This document shows, one piece after another, positions 10,555 to 24,624 of a stretch of 64,000 nucleotides of DNA (position 1 is its first letter; each line of letters opens with the position of its first letter). The notes beneath the pieces are model-generated. The model searched no databases. It saw only the letters and a program-made list of their open reading frames with translations, and had not been told where the DNA came from. The stretch comes from Balaenoptera acutorostrata (Eukaryota; Chordata; Mammalia; Artiodactyla; Balaenopteridae), in the NCBI RefSeq assembly GCF_949987535.1, contig NW_026645878.1:1-64000 (forward strand). The letters are read 5' to 3'. The translations under genes were made by a program, and so were the position numbers.

Positions 10555-12311
10555 TGTCAACAGAGCAGCCCTAAACTTTGGGGTGCCTGTGTCTTGCTGA
10601 TTTTTAGTTTTCCCAATTTATACGCCCATGAGTGGAAGTGCCCTATGCTCTCCAAGCTGTGTTTTTTAGATGTTTCAGAACACACCGTACACTTCTCCAG
10701 AGTGGCTGTTGGCAATTTACATCCCACCCATCAGCGTAGCAAGGCTCCCATTTCTCCATGGCCGGTCCTGCATTTCTGGTTTGGACACTTTTTTCCGCAT
10801 GGCCCTTTTGCCCGCTGGGAAGCGAGACTTCTTGGAGCACTGATTGGCCTTTCCAGGTTGCTTGGTTGGCCAAAAAGGGCGTATGCGTTTTTTCCTGAAT
10901 ATATTCAGGAAAAAACGCATACGCCCTTTTTGGCCAAGGGCATCATTGTCCACGTTTTGCCGCTTTTCATGTGCTTTCAAGGCGATTCGAATCTACCTCC
11001 TGAAATCTGTTTCCTGCAATTCTGCCTTGCTTTCAAAGCCTCTTCGTTGCCTTCCCTTAGTATATTTGTGGACGAGAGGTATCATTTAAAACTCTGCAGG
11101 TTTGTGAATTGCAGTGCCCCTGAGCTCCATTTTTCAACTCGCTTTTTTGGGAGCTGGCCGCAAAAGCGCAGGATTGCTTCAGGCCCTCTTCTGGTTCTGG
11201 GGGGCAGGCTGAGCTTGTGCTTAATTCTTCTTCCTGATGGGAAAATAGAGTGACCTGTGCCTGTCCCAACACCTAGAGCTAGTCTCTCATTGGTTCCCCT
11301 CTTCCCGTTCATCCTCAGGACAAATTGCAACCTGTACGGAACAGGAGGTTAAAGGTGCTGATTCTCCAAGGAGGGAGATGGCTAGTAAATCGGCTGGAAT
11401 GGCGAACCCGAGCAAAGGAGATGAGAAATGAGGTGCGTTTTAGAAACCTTTCCCGATCACACGGTGTACCATCTTCTGGGTTTCTCATGCCTGTTTTCGA
11501 CGTAGGAAGATGCCCTTGAACCTGGAGATTTGGGACCCATGGGATGGGTACCATGCAGTATTACTTGAAAGGGTCTGCGTTGGCTCACCCAACCTCACCG
11601 AACCTCTCAGCCCCAAGAGTGTCTACCCTTATGTCTCAATCAGCTGTGGGTCTAGATATGGTCAATCCAGGTTGCATCACAGCCCCTGAACGAATTTTGT
11701 AAGAATTTCTCTCTCTTTCACTGTCTTTGTTTCACGGGTTTTGAAAAGTAATTTATTTTTATATTGGGGTTTCGCTGCTTTTCACGGCTGTGTTTATGCC
11801 GCTTTACACCCCCTTGACTCACTTACGGAGAGATATCAATACATAGGTTTGAAGATTCTTACTAGTCAGATATATTCTTGTGCGGTGACTAGGGGGTGTT
11901 GAGTCCAGTTCACTGAAAAAGGAATAGGTCTTGTCTCTTACATATTGGGTTTATGGAACGGTATCGGAGCTAATTTGAAACCCTTGTTTTATGCATCACC
12001 CCACCTCACCTTTCCCGTTCAGCAGCCATAGTGTGTTTCCTAAACGTGTGACTCTGTTCTGTTTTGTAATTCAGTTCAAGTGTAGCGGTTTTTACATTCC
12101 CTCTCGAAGTGATATCTTATGATAAGTGTCTTTTTCTGTGTGACTTATTTCACTTAGAATCCTCGTACCTAAATCCACTCATCGTGCTGCTACTAGCCTT
12201 ATGACGTTGATTTCATGGCTGAGTGATATTCCATTGTACATGAGGACCACAACTTCTTTATCCATTTTTCTCTTTCCTAGGATATTTCAGGTGTAATGAA
12301 GTGGGGGTTCT
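10555..12311 (+). repeat. Satellite unit 7 (1,757 bp, two 1-nt deletions)
   Basis: One T is missing in cttcttgg near 10832, and one C is missing from a run of five near 11296. The tail is A-like with several private changes (ggtttcgctg, ggtgactagg, gaatcctcg, atatttcagg) and tttctctttcc, which otherwise marks units 16-22. The first deletion fuses two overlapping frames into a 219-codon ORF, which is not a gene. Palindrome 10866-10937 is perfect. Confidence 0.97.
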
Positions 12312-14070
12312 TGTCAACAGAGCAGCCCTAAACTTTGGGGTGCCTGTGTCTTGCTGATTTTTAGTTTTCCCAATTTATACGCCCATGAGTGGAAGTGCCC
12401 TATGCTCTCCAAGCTGTGTTTTTTAGATGTTTCAGAACACACCGTACACTTCTCCAGAGTGGCTGTTGGCAATTTACATCCCACCCATCAGCGTAGCAAG
12501 GCTCCCATTTCTCCATGGCCGGTCCTGCATTTCTGGTTTGGACACTTTTTTCCGCATGGCCCTTTTGCCCGCTGGGAAGCGAGACTTCTTTGGAGCGCTG
12601 ATTGGCCTTTCCAGGTTGCTTGGTTGGCCAAAAAGGGCGTATGCGTTTTTTCCTGAATATATTCAGGAAAAAACGCATACGCCCTTTTTGGCCAAGGGCA
12701 TCATTGTCCACGTTTTGCCGCTTTTCATGTGCTTTCAAGGCGATTCGAATCTACCTCCTGAAATCTGTTTCCTGCAATTCTGCCTTGCTTTCAAAGCCTC
12801 TTCGTTGCCTTCCCTTAATATATTTGTGGACGAGAGGTATCATTTAAAACTCTGCAGGTTTGTGAATTGCAGTGCCCCTGAGCTCCATTTTTCAACTCGC
12901 TTTTTTGGGAGCTGGCCGCAAAAGCGCAGGATTGCTTCAGGCCCTCTTCTGGTTCTGGGGGGCAGGCTGAGCTTGTGCTTAATTCTTCTTCCTGATGGGA
13001 AAATAGAGTGACCTGTGCCTGTCCCAACACCTAGAGCTAGTCTCTCATTGGTTCCCCCTCTTCCCGTTCATCCTCAGGACAAATTGCAACCTGTACGGAA
13101 CAGGAGGTTAAAGGTGCTGATTCTCCAAGGAGGGAGATGGCTAGTAAATCGGCTGGAATGGCGAACCCGAGCAAAGGAGATGAGAAATGAGGTGCGTTTT
13201 AGAAACCTTTCCCGATCACACGGTGTACCATCTTCTGGGTTTCTCATGCCTGTTTTCGACGTAGGAAGATGCCCTTGAACCTGGAGATTTGGGACCCATG
13301 GGATGGGTACCATGCAGTATTACTTGAAAGGGTCTGCGTTGGCTCACCCAACCTCACCGAACCTCTCAGCCCCAAGAGTGTCCACCCTTATGTCTCAATC
13401 AGCTGTGGGTCTAGATATGGTCAATCCAGGTTGCATCACAGCCCCTGAACGAATTTTGTAAGAATTTCTCTCTCTTTCACTGTCTTTGTTTCACGGGTTT
13501 TGAAAAGTAATTTATTTTTATAATGGGGTTTAACTGCTTTTCACGGTTGTGTTTATGCCGCTTTACACCCCCTTGACTCACTTACGGAGAGATATCAATA
13601 CATAGGTTTGATGATTCTTACTAGTCAGATATATTCTTGTGCGGTGAATAGGGGGTGTTGAGTCCAGTTCACTGAGCAAGGAGTAGGTCTTGTCTATTAC
13701 ATATTGGGTTTATAGAACGGTATCTGAGCTAATTTGAAACCCTTGTTTTATGCATCACCCCACCTCACCTTGCCCGTTCAGCAGCTATAGTGTGTTTTCT
13801 AAACGTGTGACTCTGTTCTGTTTTGTAATTCAGTTCAAGTGTAGCGGTTTTTACATTCCCTCTCTAAGTGATATCTTATGATAAGTGTCTTTTTCTGTGT
13901 GACTTATTTCACTTAGAATCGTCGTACCTAAATCCACTCATCGTGCTGCTACTAGCCTTATGACGTTGATTTCATGGCTGAGTGATATTCCATTGTACAT
14001 GAGGACCACAACTTCTTTATCCATTTTTCGCTTTCCTAGGATATTTAAGGTGTAATGAAGTGGGGGTTCT
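12312..14070 (+). repeat. Satellite unit 8 (tail B)
   Basis: The head is the common type. The tail block 13523-13798 is type B with tttaactgc and gagcaaggagtagg. Palindrome 12624-12695 is perfect. Confidence 0.97.
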
Positions 14071-15829
14071 TGTCAACAGAGCAGCCCTAAACTTTGGGGT
14101 GCCTGTGTCTTGCTGATTTTTAGTTTTCCCAATTTATACGCCCATGAGTGGAAGTGCCCTATGCTCTCCAAGCTGTGTTTTTTAGATGTTTCAGAACACA
14201 CCGTACACTTCTCCAGAGTGGCTGTTGGCAATTTACATCCCACCCATCAGCGTAGCAAGGCTCCCATTTCTCCATGGCCGGTCCTGCATTTCTGGTTTGG
14301 ACACTTTTTTCCGCATGGCCCTTTTGCCCGCTGGGAAGCGAGACTTCTTTGGAGCGCTGATTGGCCTTTCCAGGTTGCTTGGTTGGCCAAAAAGGGCGTA
14401 TGCGTTTTTTCCTGAATATATTCAGGAAAAAACGCATACGCCCTTTTTGGCCAAGGGCATCATTGTCCACGTTTTGCCGCTTTTCATGTGCTTTCAAGGC
14501 GATTCGAATCTACCTCCTGAAATCTGTTTCCTGCAATTCTGCCTTGCTTTCAAAGCCTCTTCGTTGCCTTCCCTTAATATATTTGTGGACGAGAGGTATC
14601 ATTTAAAACTCTGCAGGTTTGTGAATTGCAGTGCCCCTGAGCTCCATTTTTCAACTCGCTTTTTTGGGAGCTGGCCGCAAAAGCGCAGGATTGCTTCAGG
14701 CCCTCTTCTGGTTCTGGGGGGCAGGCTGAGCTTGTGCTTAATTCTTCTTCCTGATGGGAAAATAGAGTGACCTGTGCCTGTCCCAACACCTAGAGCTAGT
14801 CTCTCATTGGTTCCCCCTCTTCCCGTTCATCCTCAGGACAAATTGCAACCTGTACGGAACAGGAGGTTAAAGGTGCTGATTCTCCAAGGAGGGAGATGGC
14901 TAGTAAATCGGCTGGAATGGCGAACCCGAGCAAAGGAGATGAGAAATGAGGTGCGTTTTAGAAACCTTTCCCGATCACACGGTGTACCATCTTCTGGGTT
15001 TCTCATGCCTGTTTTCGACGTAGGAAGATGCCCTTGAACCTGGAGATTTGGGACCCATGGGATGGGTACCATGCAGTATTACTTGAAAGGGTCTGCGTTG
15101 GCTCACCCAACCTCACCGAACCTCTCAGCCCCAAGAGTGTCCACCCTTATGTCTCAATCAGCTGTGGGTCTAGATATGGTCAATCCAGGTTGCATCACAG
15201 CCCCTGAACGAATTTTGTAAGAATTTCTCTCTCTTTCACTGTCTTTGTTTCACGGGTTTTGAAAAGTAATTTATTTTTATATTGGGGTTTAGCTGCTTTT
15301 CACGGCTGTGTTTATGCCGCTTTACACCCCCTTGACTCACTTACGGAGAGATATCAATACATAGGTTTGAAGATTCTTACTAGTCAGATATATTCTTTTG
15401 CGGTGAATAGGGGGTGTTGAGTCCAGTTCACTGAAAAAGGAATAGGTCTTGTCTCTTACATATTGGGTTTATGGAACGGTATCGGAGCTAATTTGAAACC
15501 CTTGTTTTATGCATCACCCCACCTCACCTTTCCCGTTCAGCAGCCATAGTGTGTTTCCTAAACGTGTGACTCTGTTCTGTTTTGTAATTCAGTTCAAGTG
15601 TAGCGGTTTTTACATTCCCTCTCTAAGTGATATCTTATGATAAGTGTCTTTTTCTGTGTGACTTATTTCACTTAGAATCGTCGTACCTAAATCCACTCAT
15701 CGTGCTGCTACTAGCCTTATGACGTGGATTTCATGGCTGAGTGATATTCCATTGTACATGAGGACCACAACTTCTTTATCCATTTTTCGCTTTCCTAGGA
15801 TATTTAAGGTGTAATGAAGTGGGGGTTCT
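14071..15829 (+). repeat. Satellite unit 9 (tail A)
   Basis: Common head, type A tail, and gacgtggattt near 15720, a variant fixed in the right half of the array. Palindrome 14383-14454 is perfect. Confidence 0.97.
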
Positions 15830-17588
15830 TGTCAACAGAGCAGCCCTAAACTTTGGGGTGCCTGTGTCTTGCTGATTTTTAGTTTTCCCAATTTATACGC
15901 CCATGAGTGGAAGTGCCCTATGCTCTCCAAGCTGTGTTTTTTAGATGTTTCAGAACACACCGTACACTTCTCCAGAGTGGCTGTTGGCAATTTACATCCC
16001 ACCCATCAGCGTAGCAAGGCTCCCATTTCTCCATGGCCGGTCCTGCATTTCTGGTTTGGACACTTTTTTCCGCATGGCCCTTTTGCCCGCTGGGAAGCGA
16101 GACTTCTTTGGAGCGCTGATTGGCCTTTCCAGGTTGCTTGGTTGGCCAAAAAGGGCGTATGCGTTTTTTCCTGAATATATTCAGGAAAAAACGCATACGC
16201 CCTTTTTGGCCAAGGGCATCATTGTCCACGTTTTGCCGCTTTTCATGTGCTTTCAAGGCGATTCGAATCTACCTCCTGAAATCTGTTTCCTGCAATTCTG
16301 CCTTGCTTTCAAAGCCTCTTCGTTGCCTTCCCTTAATATATTTGTGGACGAGAGGTATCATTTAAAACTCTGCAGGTTTGTGAATTGCAGTGCCCCTGAG
16401 CTCCATTTTTCAACTCGCTTTTTTGGGAGCTGGCCGCAAAAGCGCAGGATTGCTTCAGGCCCTCTTCTGGTTCTGGGGGGCAGGCTGAGCTTGTGCTTAA
16501 TTCTTCTTCCTGATGGGAAAATAGAGTGACCTGTGCCTGTCCCAACACCTAGAGCTAGTCTCTCATTGGTTCCCCCTCTTCCCGTTCATCCTCAGGACAA
16601 ATTGCAACCTGTACGGAACAGGAGGTTAAAGGTGCTGATTCTCCAAGGAGGGAGATGGCTAGTAAATCGGCTGGAATGGCGAACCCGAGCAAAGGAGATG
16701 AGAAATGAGGTGCGTTTTAGAAACCTTTCCCGATCACACGGTGTACCATCTTCTGGGTTTCTCATGCCTGTTTTCGACGTAGGAAGATGCCCTTGAACCT
16801 GGAGATTTGGGACCCATGGGATGGGTACCATGCAGTATTACTTGAAAGGGTCTGCGTTGGCTCACCCAACCTCACCGAACCTCTCAGCCCCAAGAGTGTC
16901 CACCCTTATGTCTCAATCAGCTGTGGGTCTAGATATGGTCAATCCAGGTTGCATCACAGCCCCTGAACGAATTTTGTAAGAATTTCTCTCTCTTTCACTG
17001 TCTTTGTTTCACGGGTTTTGAAAAGTAATTTATTTTTATAATGGGGTTTAACTGCTTTTCACGGTTTTGTTTATGCCGCTTTACACACCCTTGACTCACT
17101 TACGGAGAGATATCAATACATAGGTTTGATGATTCTTACTAGTCAGATATATTCTTGTGCGGTGAATAGGGGGTGTTGAGTCCAGTTCACTGAGCAAGGA
17201 GTAGGTCTTGTCTATTACATATTGGGTTTATAGAACGGTATCTGAGCTAATTTGAAACCCTTGTTTTATGCATCACCCCACCTCACCTTGCCCGTTCAGC
17301 AGCTATAGTGTGTTTTCTAAACGTGTGACTCTGTTCTGTTTTGTAATTCAGTTCAAGTGTAGCGGTTTTTACATTCCCTCTCTAAGTGATATCTTATGAT
17401 AAGTGTCTTTTTCTGTGTGACTTATTTCACTTAGAATCGTCGTACCTAAATCCACTCATCGTGCTGCTACTAGCCTTATGACGTTGATTTCATGGCTGAG
17501 TGATATTCCATTGTACATGAGGACCACAACTTCTTTATCCATTTTTCGCTTTCCTAGGATATTTAAGGTGTAATGAAGTGGGGGTTCT
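15830..17588 (+). repeat. Satellite unit 10 (tail B)
   Basis: Type B block at 17041-17316, with a private cggttttgttt and cacaccc. Palindrome 16142-16213 is perfect. Confidence 0.97.
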
Positions 17589-19347
17589 TGTCAACAGAGC
17601 AGCCCTAAACTTTGGGGTGCCTGTGTCTTGCTGATTTTTAGTTTTCCCAATTTATACGCCCATGAGTGGAAGTGCCCTATGCTCTCCAAGCTGTGTTTTT
17701 TAGATGTTTCAGAACACACCGTACACTTCTCCAGAGTGGCTGTTGGCAATTTACATCCCACCCATCAGCGTAGCAAGGCTCCCATTTCTCCATGGCCGGT
17801 CCTGCATTTCTGGTTTGGACACTTTTTTCCGCATGGCCCTTTTGCCCGCTGGGAAGCGAGACTTCTTTGGAGCGCTGATTGGCCTTTCCAGGTTGCTTGG
17901 TTGGCCAAAAAGGGCGTATGCGTTTTTTCCTGAATATATTCAGGAAAAAACGCATACGCCCTTTTTGGCCAAGGGCATCATTGTCCACGTTTTGCCGCTT
18001 TTCATGTGCTTTCAAGGCGATTCGAATCTACCTCCTGAAATCTGTTTCCTGCAATTCTGCCTTGCTTTCAAAGCCTCTTCGTTGCCTTCCCTTAATATAT
18101 TTGTGGACGAGAGGTATCATTTAAAACTCTGCAGGTTTGTGAATTGCAGTGCCCCTGAGCTCCATTTTTCAACTCGCTTTTTTGGGAGCTGGCCGCAAAA
18201 GCGCAGGATTGCTTCAGGCCCTCTTCTGGTTCTGGGGGGCAGGCTGAGCTTGTGCTTAATTCTTCTTCCTGATGGGAAAATAGAGTGACCTGTGCCTGTC
18301 CCAACACCTAGAGCTAGTCTCTCATTGGTTCCCCCTCTTCCCGTTCATCCTCAGGACAAATTGCAACCTGTACGGAACAGGAGGTTAAAGGTGCTGATTC
18401 TCCAAGGAGGGAGATGGCTAGTAAATCGGCTGGAATGGCGAACCCGAGCAAAGGAGATGAGAAATGAGGTGCGTTTTAGAAACCTTTCCCGATCACACGG
18501 TGTACCATCTTCTGGGTTTCTCATGCCTGTTTTCGACATAGGAAGATGCCCTTGAACCTGGAGATTTGGGACCCATGGGATGGGTACCATGCAGTATTAC
18601 TTGAAAGGGTCTGCGTTGGCTCACCCAACCTCACCGAACCTCTCAGCCCCAAGAGTGTCCACCCTTATGTCTCAATCAGCTGTGGGTCTAGATATGGTCA
18701 ATCCAGGTTGCATCACAGCCCCTGAACGAATTTTGTAAGAATTTCTCTCTCTTTCACTGTCTTTGTTTCACGGGTTTTGAAAAGTAATTTATTTTTATAA
18801 TGGGGTTTAACTGCTTTTCACGGTTGTGTTTATGCCGCTTTACACACCCTTGACTCACTTACGGAGAGATATCAATACATAGGTTTGATGATTCTTACTA
18901 GGCAGATATATTCTTGTGCGGTGAATAGGGGGTGTTGAGTCCAGTTCACTGAGCAAGGAGTAGGTCTTGTCTATTACATATTGGGTTTATAGAACGGTAT
19001 CTGAGCTAATTTGAAACCCTTGTTTTATGCATCACCCCACCTCACCTTGCCCGTTCAGCAGCTATAGTGTGTTTTCTAAACGTGTGACTCTGTTCTGTTT
19101 TGTAATTCAGTTCAAGTGTAGCGGTTTTTACATTCCCTCTCTAAGTGATATCTTATGATAAGTGTCTTTTTCTGTGTGACTTATTTCACTTAGAATCGTC
19201 GTACCTAAATCCACTCATCGTGCTGCTACTAGCCTTATGACGTTGATTTCATGGCTGAGTGATATTCCATTGTACATGAGGACCACAACTTCTTTATCCA
19301 TTTTTCGCTTTCCTAGGATATTTAAGGTGTAATGAAGTGGGGGTTCT
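17589..19347 (+). repeat. Satellite unit 11 (tail B)
   Basis: Type B block at 18800-19075, making units 10 and 11 the only adjacent B pair. Private changes are a CpG loss at 18538 (gacata) and actaggcag near 18902. Palindrome 17901-17972 is perfect. Confidence 0.97.
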
Positions 19348-21106
19348 TGTCAACAGAGCAGCCCTAAACTTTGGGGTGCCTGTGTCTTGCTGATTTTTAG
19401 TTTTCCCAATTTATACGCCCATGAGTGGAAGTGCCCTATGCTCTCCAAGCTGTGTTTTTTAGACGTTTCAGAACACACCGTACACTTCTCCAGAGTGGCT
19501 GTTGGCAATTTACATCCCACCCATCAGCGTAGCAAGGCTCCCATTTCTCCATGGCCGGTCCTGCATTTCTGGTTTGGACACTTTTTTCCGCATGGCCCTT
19601 TTGCCCGCTGGGAAGCGAGACTTCTTTGGAGCGCTGATTGGCCTTTCCAGGTTGCTTGGTTGGCCAAAAAGGGCGTATGCGTTTTTTCCTGAATATATTC
19701 AGGAAAAAACGCATACGCCCTTTTTGGCCAAGGGCATCATTGTCCACGTTTTGCCGCTTTTCATGTGCTTTCAAGGCGATTCGAATCTACCTCCTGAAAT
19801 CTGTTTCCTGCAATTCTGCCTTGCTTTCAAAGCCTCTTCGTTGCCTTCCCTTAATATATTTGTGGACGAGAGGTATCATTTAAAACTCTGCAGGTTTGTG
19901 AATTGCAGTGCCCCTGAGCTCCATTTTTCAACTCGCTTTTTTGGGAGCTGGCCGCAAAAGCGCAGGATTGCTTCAGGCCCTCTTCTGGTTCTGGGGGGCA
20001 GGCTGAGCTTGTGCTTAATTCTTCTTCCTGATGGGAAAATAGAGTGACCTGTGCCTGTCCCAACACCTAGAGCTAGTCTCTCATTGGTTCCCCCTCTTCC
20101 CGTTCATCCTCAGGACAAATTGCAACCTGTACGGAACAGGAGGTTAAAGGTGCTGATTCTCCAAGGAGGGAGATGGCTAGTAAATCGGCTGGAATGGCGA
20201 ACCCGAGCAAAGGAGATGAGAAATGAGGTGCGTTTTAGAAACCTTTCCCGATCACACGGTGTACCATCTTCTGGGTTTCTCATGCCTGTTTTCGACGTAG
20301 GAAGATGCCCTTGAACCTGGAGATTTGGGACCCATGGGATGGGTACCATGCAGTATTACTTGAAAGGGTCTGCGTTGGCTCACCCAACCTCACCGAACCT
20401 CTCAGCCCCAAGAGTGTCCACCCTTATGTCTCAATCAGCTGTGGGTCTAGATATGGTCAATCCAGGTTGCATCACAGCCCCTGAACGAATTTTGTAAGAA
20501 TTTCTCTCTCTTTCACTGTCTTTGTTTCACGGGTTTTGAAAAGTAATTTATTTTTATATTGGGGTTTAGCTGCTTTTCACGGCTGTGTTTATGCCGCTTT
20601 ACACCCCCTTGACTCACTTACGGAGAGATATCAATACATAGGTTTCAAGATTCTTACTAGTCAGATATATTCTTTTGCGGTGAATAGGGGGTGTTGAGTC
20701 CAGTTCACTGAAAAAGGAATAGGTCTTGTCTCTTACATATTGGGTTTATGGAACGGTATCGGAGCTAATTTGAAACCCTTGTTTTATGCATCACCCCACC
20801 TCACCTTTCCCGTTCAGCAGCCATAGTGTGTTTCCTAAACGTGTGACTCTGTTCTGTTTTGTAATTCAGTTCAAGTGTAGCGGTTTTTACATTCCCTCTC
20901 TAAGTGATATCTTATGATAAGTGTCTTTTTCTGTGTGACTTATTTCACTTAGAATCGTCATACCTAAATCCACTCATCGTGCTGCTACTAGCCTTATGAC
21001 GTTGATTTCATGGCTGAGTGATATTCCATTGTACATGAGGACCACAACTTCTTTATCCATTTTTCGCTTTCCTAGGATATTTAAGGTGTAATGAAGTGGG
21101 GGTTCT
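19348..21106 (+). repeat. Satellite unit 12 (tail A, tttcaag subtype)
   Basis: Private T-to-C at 19464 (agacgtttc) and CpG loss at 20960 (cgtcata). The tail matches units 4 and 6. Palindrome 19660-19731 is perfect. Confidence 0.97.
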
Positions 21107-22865
21107 TGTCAACAGAGCAGCCCTAAACTTTGGGGTGCCTGTGTCTTGCTGATTTTTAGTTTTCCCAATTTATACGCCCATGAGTGGAAGTGCCCTATGC
21201 TCTCCAAGCTGTGTTTTTTAGATGTTTCAGAACACACCGTACACTTCTCCAGAGTGGCTGTTGGCAATTTACATCCCACCCATCAGCGTAGCAAGGCTCC
21301 CATTTCTCCATGGCCGGTCCTGCATTTCTGGTTTGGACACTTTTTTCCGCATGGCCCTTTTGCCCGCTGGGAAGCGAGACTTCTTTGGAGCGCTGATTGG
21401 CCTTTCCAGGTTGCTTGGTTGGCCAAAAAGGGCGTATGCGTTTTTTCCTGAATATATTCAGGAAAAAACGCATACGCCCTTTTTGGCCAAGGGCATCATT
21501 GTCCACGTTTTGCCGCTTTTCATGTGCTTTCAAGGCGATTCGAATCTACCTCCTGAAATCTGTTTCCTGCAATTCTGCCTTGCTTTCAAAGCCTCTTCGT
21601 TGCCTTCCCTTAATATATTTGTGGACGAGAGGTATCATTTAAAACTCTGCAGGTTTGTGAATTGCAGTGCCCCTGAGCTCCATTTTTCAACTCGCTTTTT
21701 TGGGAGCTGGCCGCAAAAGCGCAGGATTGCTTCAGGCCCTCTTCTGGTTCTGGGGGGCAGGCTGAGCTTGTGCTTAATTCTTCTTCCTGATGGGAAAATA
21801 GAGTGACCTGTGCCTGTCCCAACACCTAGAGCTAGTCTCTCATTGGTTCCCCCTCTTCCCGTTCATCCTCAGGACAAATTGCAACCTGTACGGAACAGGA
21901 GGTTAAAGGTGCTGATTCTCCAAGGAGGGAGATGGCTAGTAAATCGGCTGGAATGGCGAACCCGAGCAAAGGAGATGAGAAATGAGGTGCGTTTTAGAAA
22001 CCTTTCCCGATCACACGGTGTACCATCTTCTGGGTTTCTCATGCCTGTTTTCGACGTAGGAAGATGCCCTTGAACCTGGAGATTTGGGACCCATGGGATG
22101 GGTACCATGCAGTATTACTTGAAAGGGTCTGCGTTGGCTCACCCAACCTCACCGAACCTCTCAGCCCCAAGAGTGTCCACCCTTATGTCTCAATCAGCTG
22201 TGGGTCTAGATATGGTCAATCCAGGTTGCATCACAGCCCCTGAACGAATTTTGTAAGAATTTCTCTCTCTTTCACTGTCTTTGTTTAACGGGTTTTGAAA
22301 AGTAATTTATTTTTATAATGGGGTTTAGCTGCTTTTCACGGTTGTGTTTATGCCGCTTTACACCCCCTTGACTCACTTACGGAGAGATATCAATACATAG
22401 GTTTGAAGATTCTTACTAGTCAGATATATTCTTTTGCGGTGAATAGGGGGTGTTGAGTCCAGTTCACTGAAAAAGGAATAGGTCTTGTCTCTTACATATT
22501 GGGTTTATGGAACGGTATCGGAGCTAATTTGAAACCCTTGTTTTATGCATCACCCCACCTCACCTTTCCCGTTCAGCAGCCATAGTGTGTTTCCTAAACG
22601 TGTGACTCTGTTCTGTTTTGTAATTCAGTTCAAGTGTAGCGGTTTTTACATTCCCTCTCTAAGTGATATCTTATGATAAGTGTCTTTTTCTGTGTGACTT
22701 ATTTCACTTAGAATCGTCGTACCTAAATCCACTCATCGTGCTGCTACTAGCCTTATGACGTTGATTTCATGGCTGAGTGATATTCCATTGTACATGAGGA
22801 CCACAACTTCTTTATCCATTTTTCGCTTTCCTAGGATATTTAAGGTGTAATGAAGTGGGGGTTCT
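21107..22865 (+). repeat. Satellite unit 13 (mosaic B/A tail)
   Basis: The tail starts as type B (tttaacggg at 22287, ataatgggg, cggttgtg at 22342) and becomes type A by gaagattc near 22405. This is a visible recombination junction. Palindrome 21419-21490 is perfect. Confidence 0.97.
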
Positions 22866-24624
22866 TGTCAACAGAGCAGCCCTAAACTTTGGGGTGCCTG
22901 TGTCTTGCTGATTTTTAGTTTTCCCAATTTATACGCCCATGAGTGGAAGTGCCCTATGCTCTCCAAGCTGTGTTTTTTAGATGTTTCAGAACACACCGTA
23001 CACTTCTCCAGAGTGGCTGTTGGCAATTTACATCCCACCCATCAGCGTAGCAAGGCTCCCATTTCTCCATGGCCGGTCCTGCATTTCTGGTTTGGACACT
23101 TTTTTCCGCATGGCCCTTTTGCCCGCTGGGAAGCGAGACTTCTTTGGAGCACTGATTGGCCTTTCCAGGTTGCTTGGTTGGCCAAAAAGGGCGTATGCGT
23201 TTTTTCCTGAATATATTCAGGAAAAAACGCATACGCCCTTTTTGGCCAAGGGCATCATTGTCCACGTTTTGCCGCTTTTCATGTGCTTTCAAGGCGATTC
23301 GAATCTACCTCCTGAAATCTGTTTCCTGCAATTCTGCCTTGCTTTCAAAGCCTCTTCGTTGCCTTCCCTTAGTATATTTGTGGACGAGAGGTATCATTTA
23401 AAACTCTGCAGGTTTGTGAATTGCAGTGCCCCTGAGCTCCATTTTTCAACTCGCTTTTTTGGGAGCTGGCCGCAAAAGCGCAGGATTGCTTCAGGCCCTC
23501 TTCTGGTTCTGGGGGGCAGGCTGAGCTTGTGCTTAATTCTTCTTCCTGATGGGAAAATAGAGTGACCTGTGCCTGTCCCAACACCTAGAGCTAGTCTCTC
23601 ATTGGTTCCCCCTCTTCCCGTTCATCCTCAGGACAAATTGCAACCTGTACGGAACAGGAGGTTAAAGGTGCTGATTCTCCAAGGAGGGAGATGGCTAGTA
23701 AATCGGCTGGAATGGCGAACCCGAGCAAAGGAGATGAGAAATGAGGTGCGTTTTAGAAACCTTTCCCGATCACACGGTGTACCATCTTCTGGGTTTCTCA
23801 TGCCTGTTTTCGACGTAGGAAGATGCCCTTGAACCTGGAGATTTGGGACCCATGGGATGGGTACCATGCAGTATTACTTGAAAGGGTCTGCGTTGGCTCA
23901 CCCAACCTCACCGAACCTCTCAGCCCCAAGAGTGTCCACCCTTATGTCTCAATCAGCTGTGGGTCTAGATATGGTCAATCCAGGTTGCATCACAGCCCCT
24001 GAACGAATTTTGTAAGAATTTCTCTCTCTTTCACTGTCTTTGTTTCACGGGTTTTGAAAAGTAATTTATTTTTATATTGGGGTTTAGCTGCTTTTCACGG
24101 CTGTGTTTATGCCGCTTTACACCCCCTTGACTCACTTACGGAGAGATATCAATACATAGGTTTGAAGATTCTTACTAGTCAGATATATTCTTTTGCGGTG
24201 AATAGGGGGTGTTGAGTCCAGTTCACTGAAAAAGGAATAGGTCTTGTCTCTTACATATTGGGTTTATGGAACGGTATCGGAGCTAATTTGAAACCCTTGT
24301 TTTATGCATCACCCCACCTCACCTTTCCCGTTCAGCAGCCATAGTGTGTTTCCTAAACGTGTGACTCTGTTCTGTTTTGTAATTCAGTTCAAGTGTAGCG
24401 GTTTTTACATTCCCTCTCTAAGTGATATCTTATGATAAGTGTCTTTTTCTGTGTGACTTATTTCACTTAGAATCGTCGTACCTAAATCCACTCATCGTGC
24501 TGCTACTAGCCTTATGACGTTGATTTCATGGCTGAGTGATATTCCATTGTACATGAGGACCACAACTTCTTTATCCATTTTTCGCTTTCCTAGGATATTT
24601 AAGGTGTAATGAAGTGGGGGTTCT
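22866..24624 (+). repeat. Satellite unit 14 (tail A)
   Basis: Head combination gcactg plus cttagtatat, shared with units 3, 7 and 15. The tail is a clean type A. Palindrome 23178-23249 is perfect. Confidence 0.97.

Noticed and set aside
10594..11253. Longer 219-codon ORFs in units 7 and 31 (52807-53466)
   Set aside because: Created by 1-nt homopolymer deletions that fuse two chance frames; possibly assembly errors.
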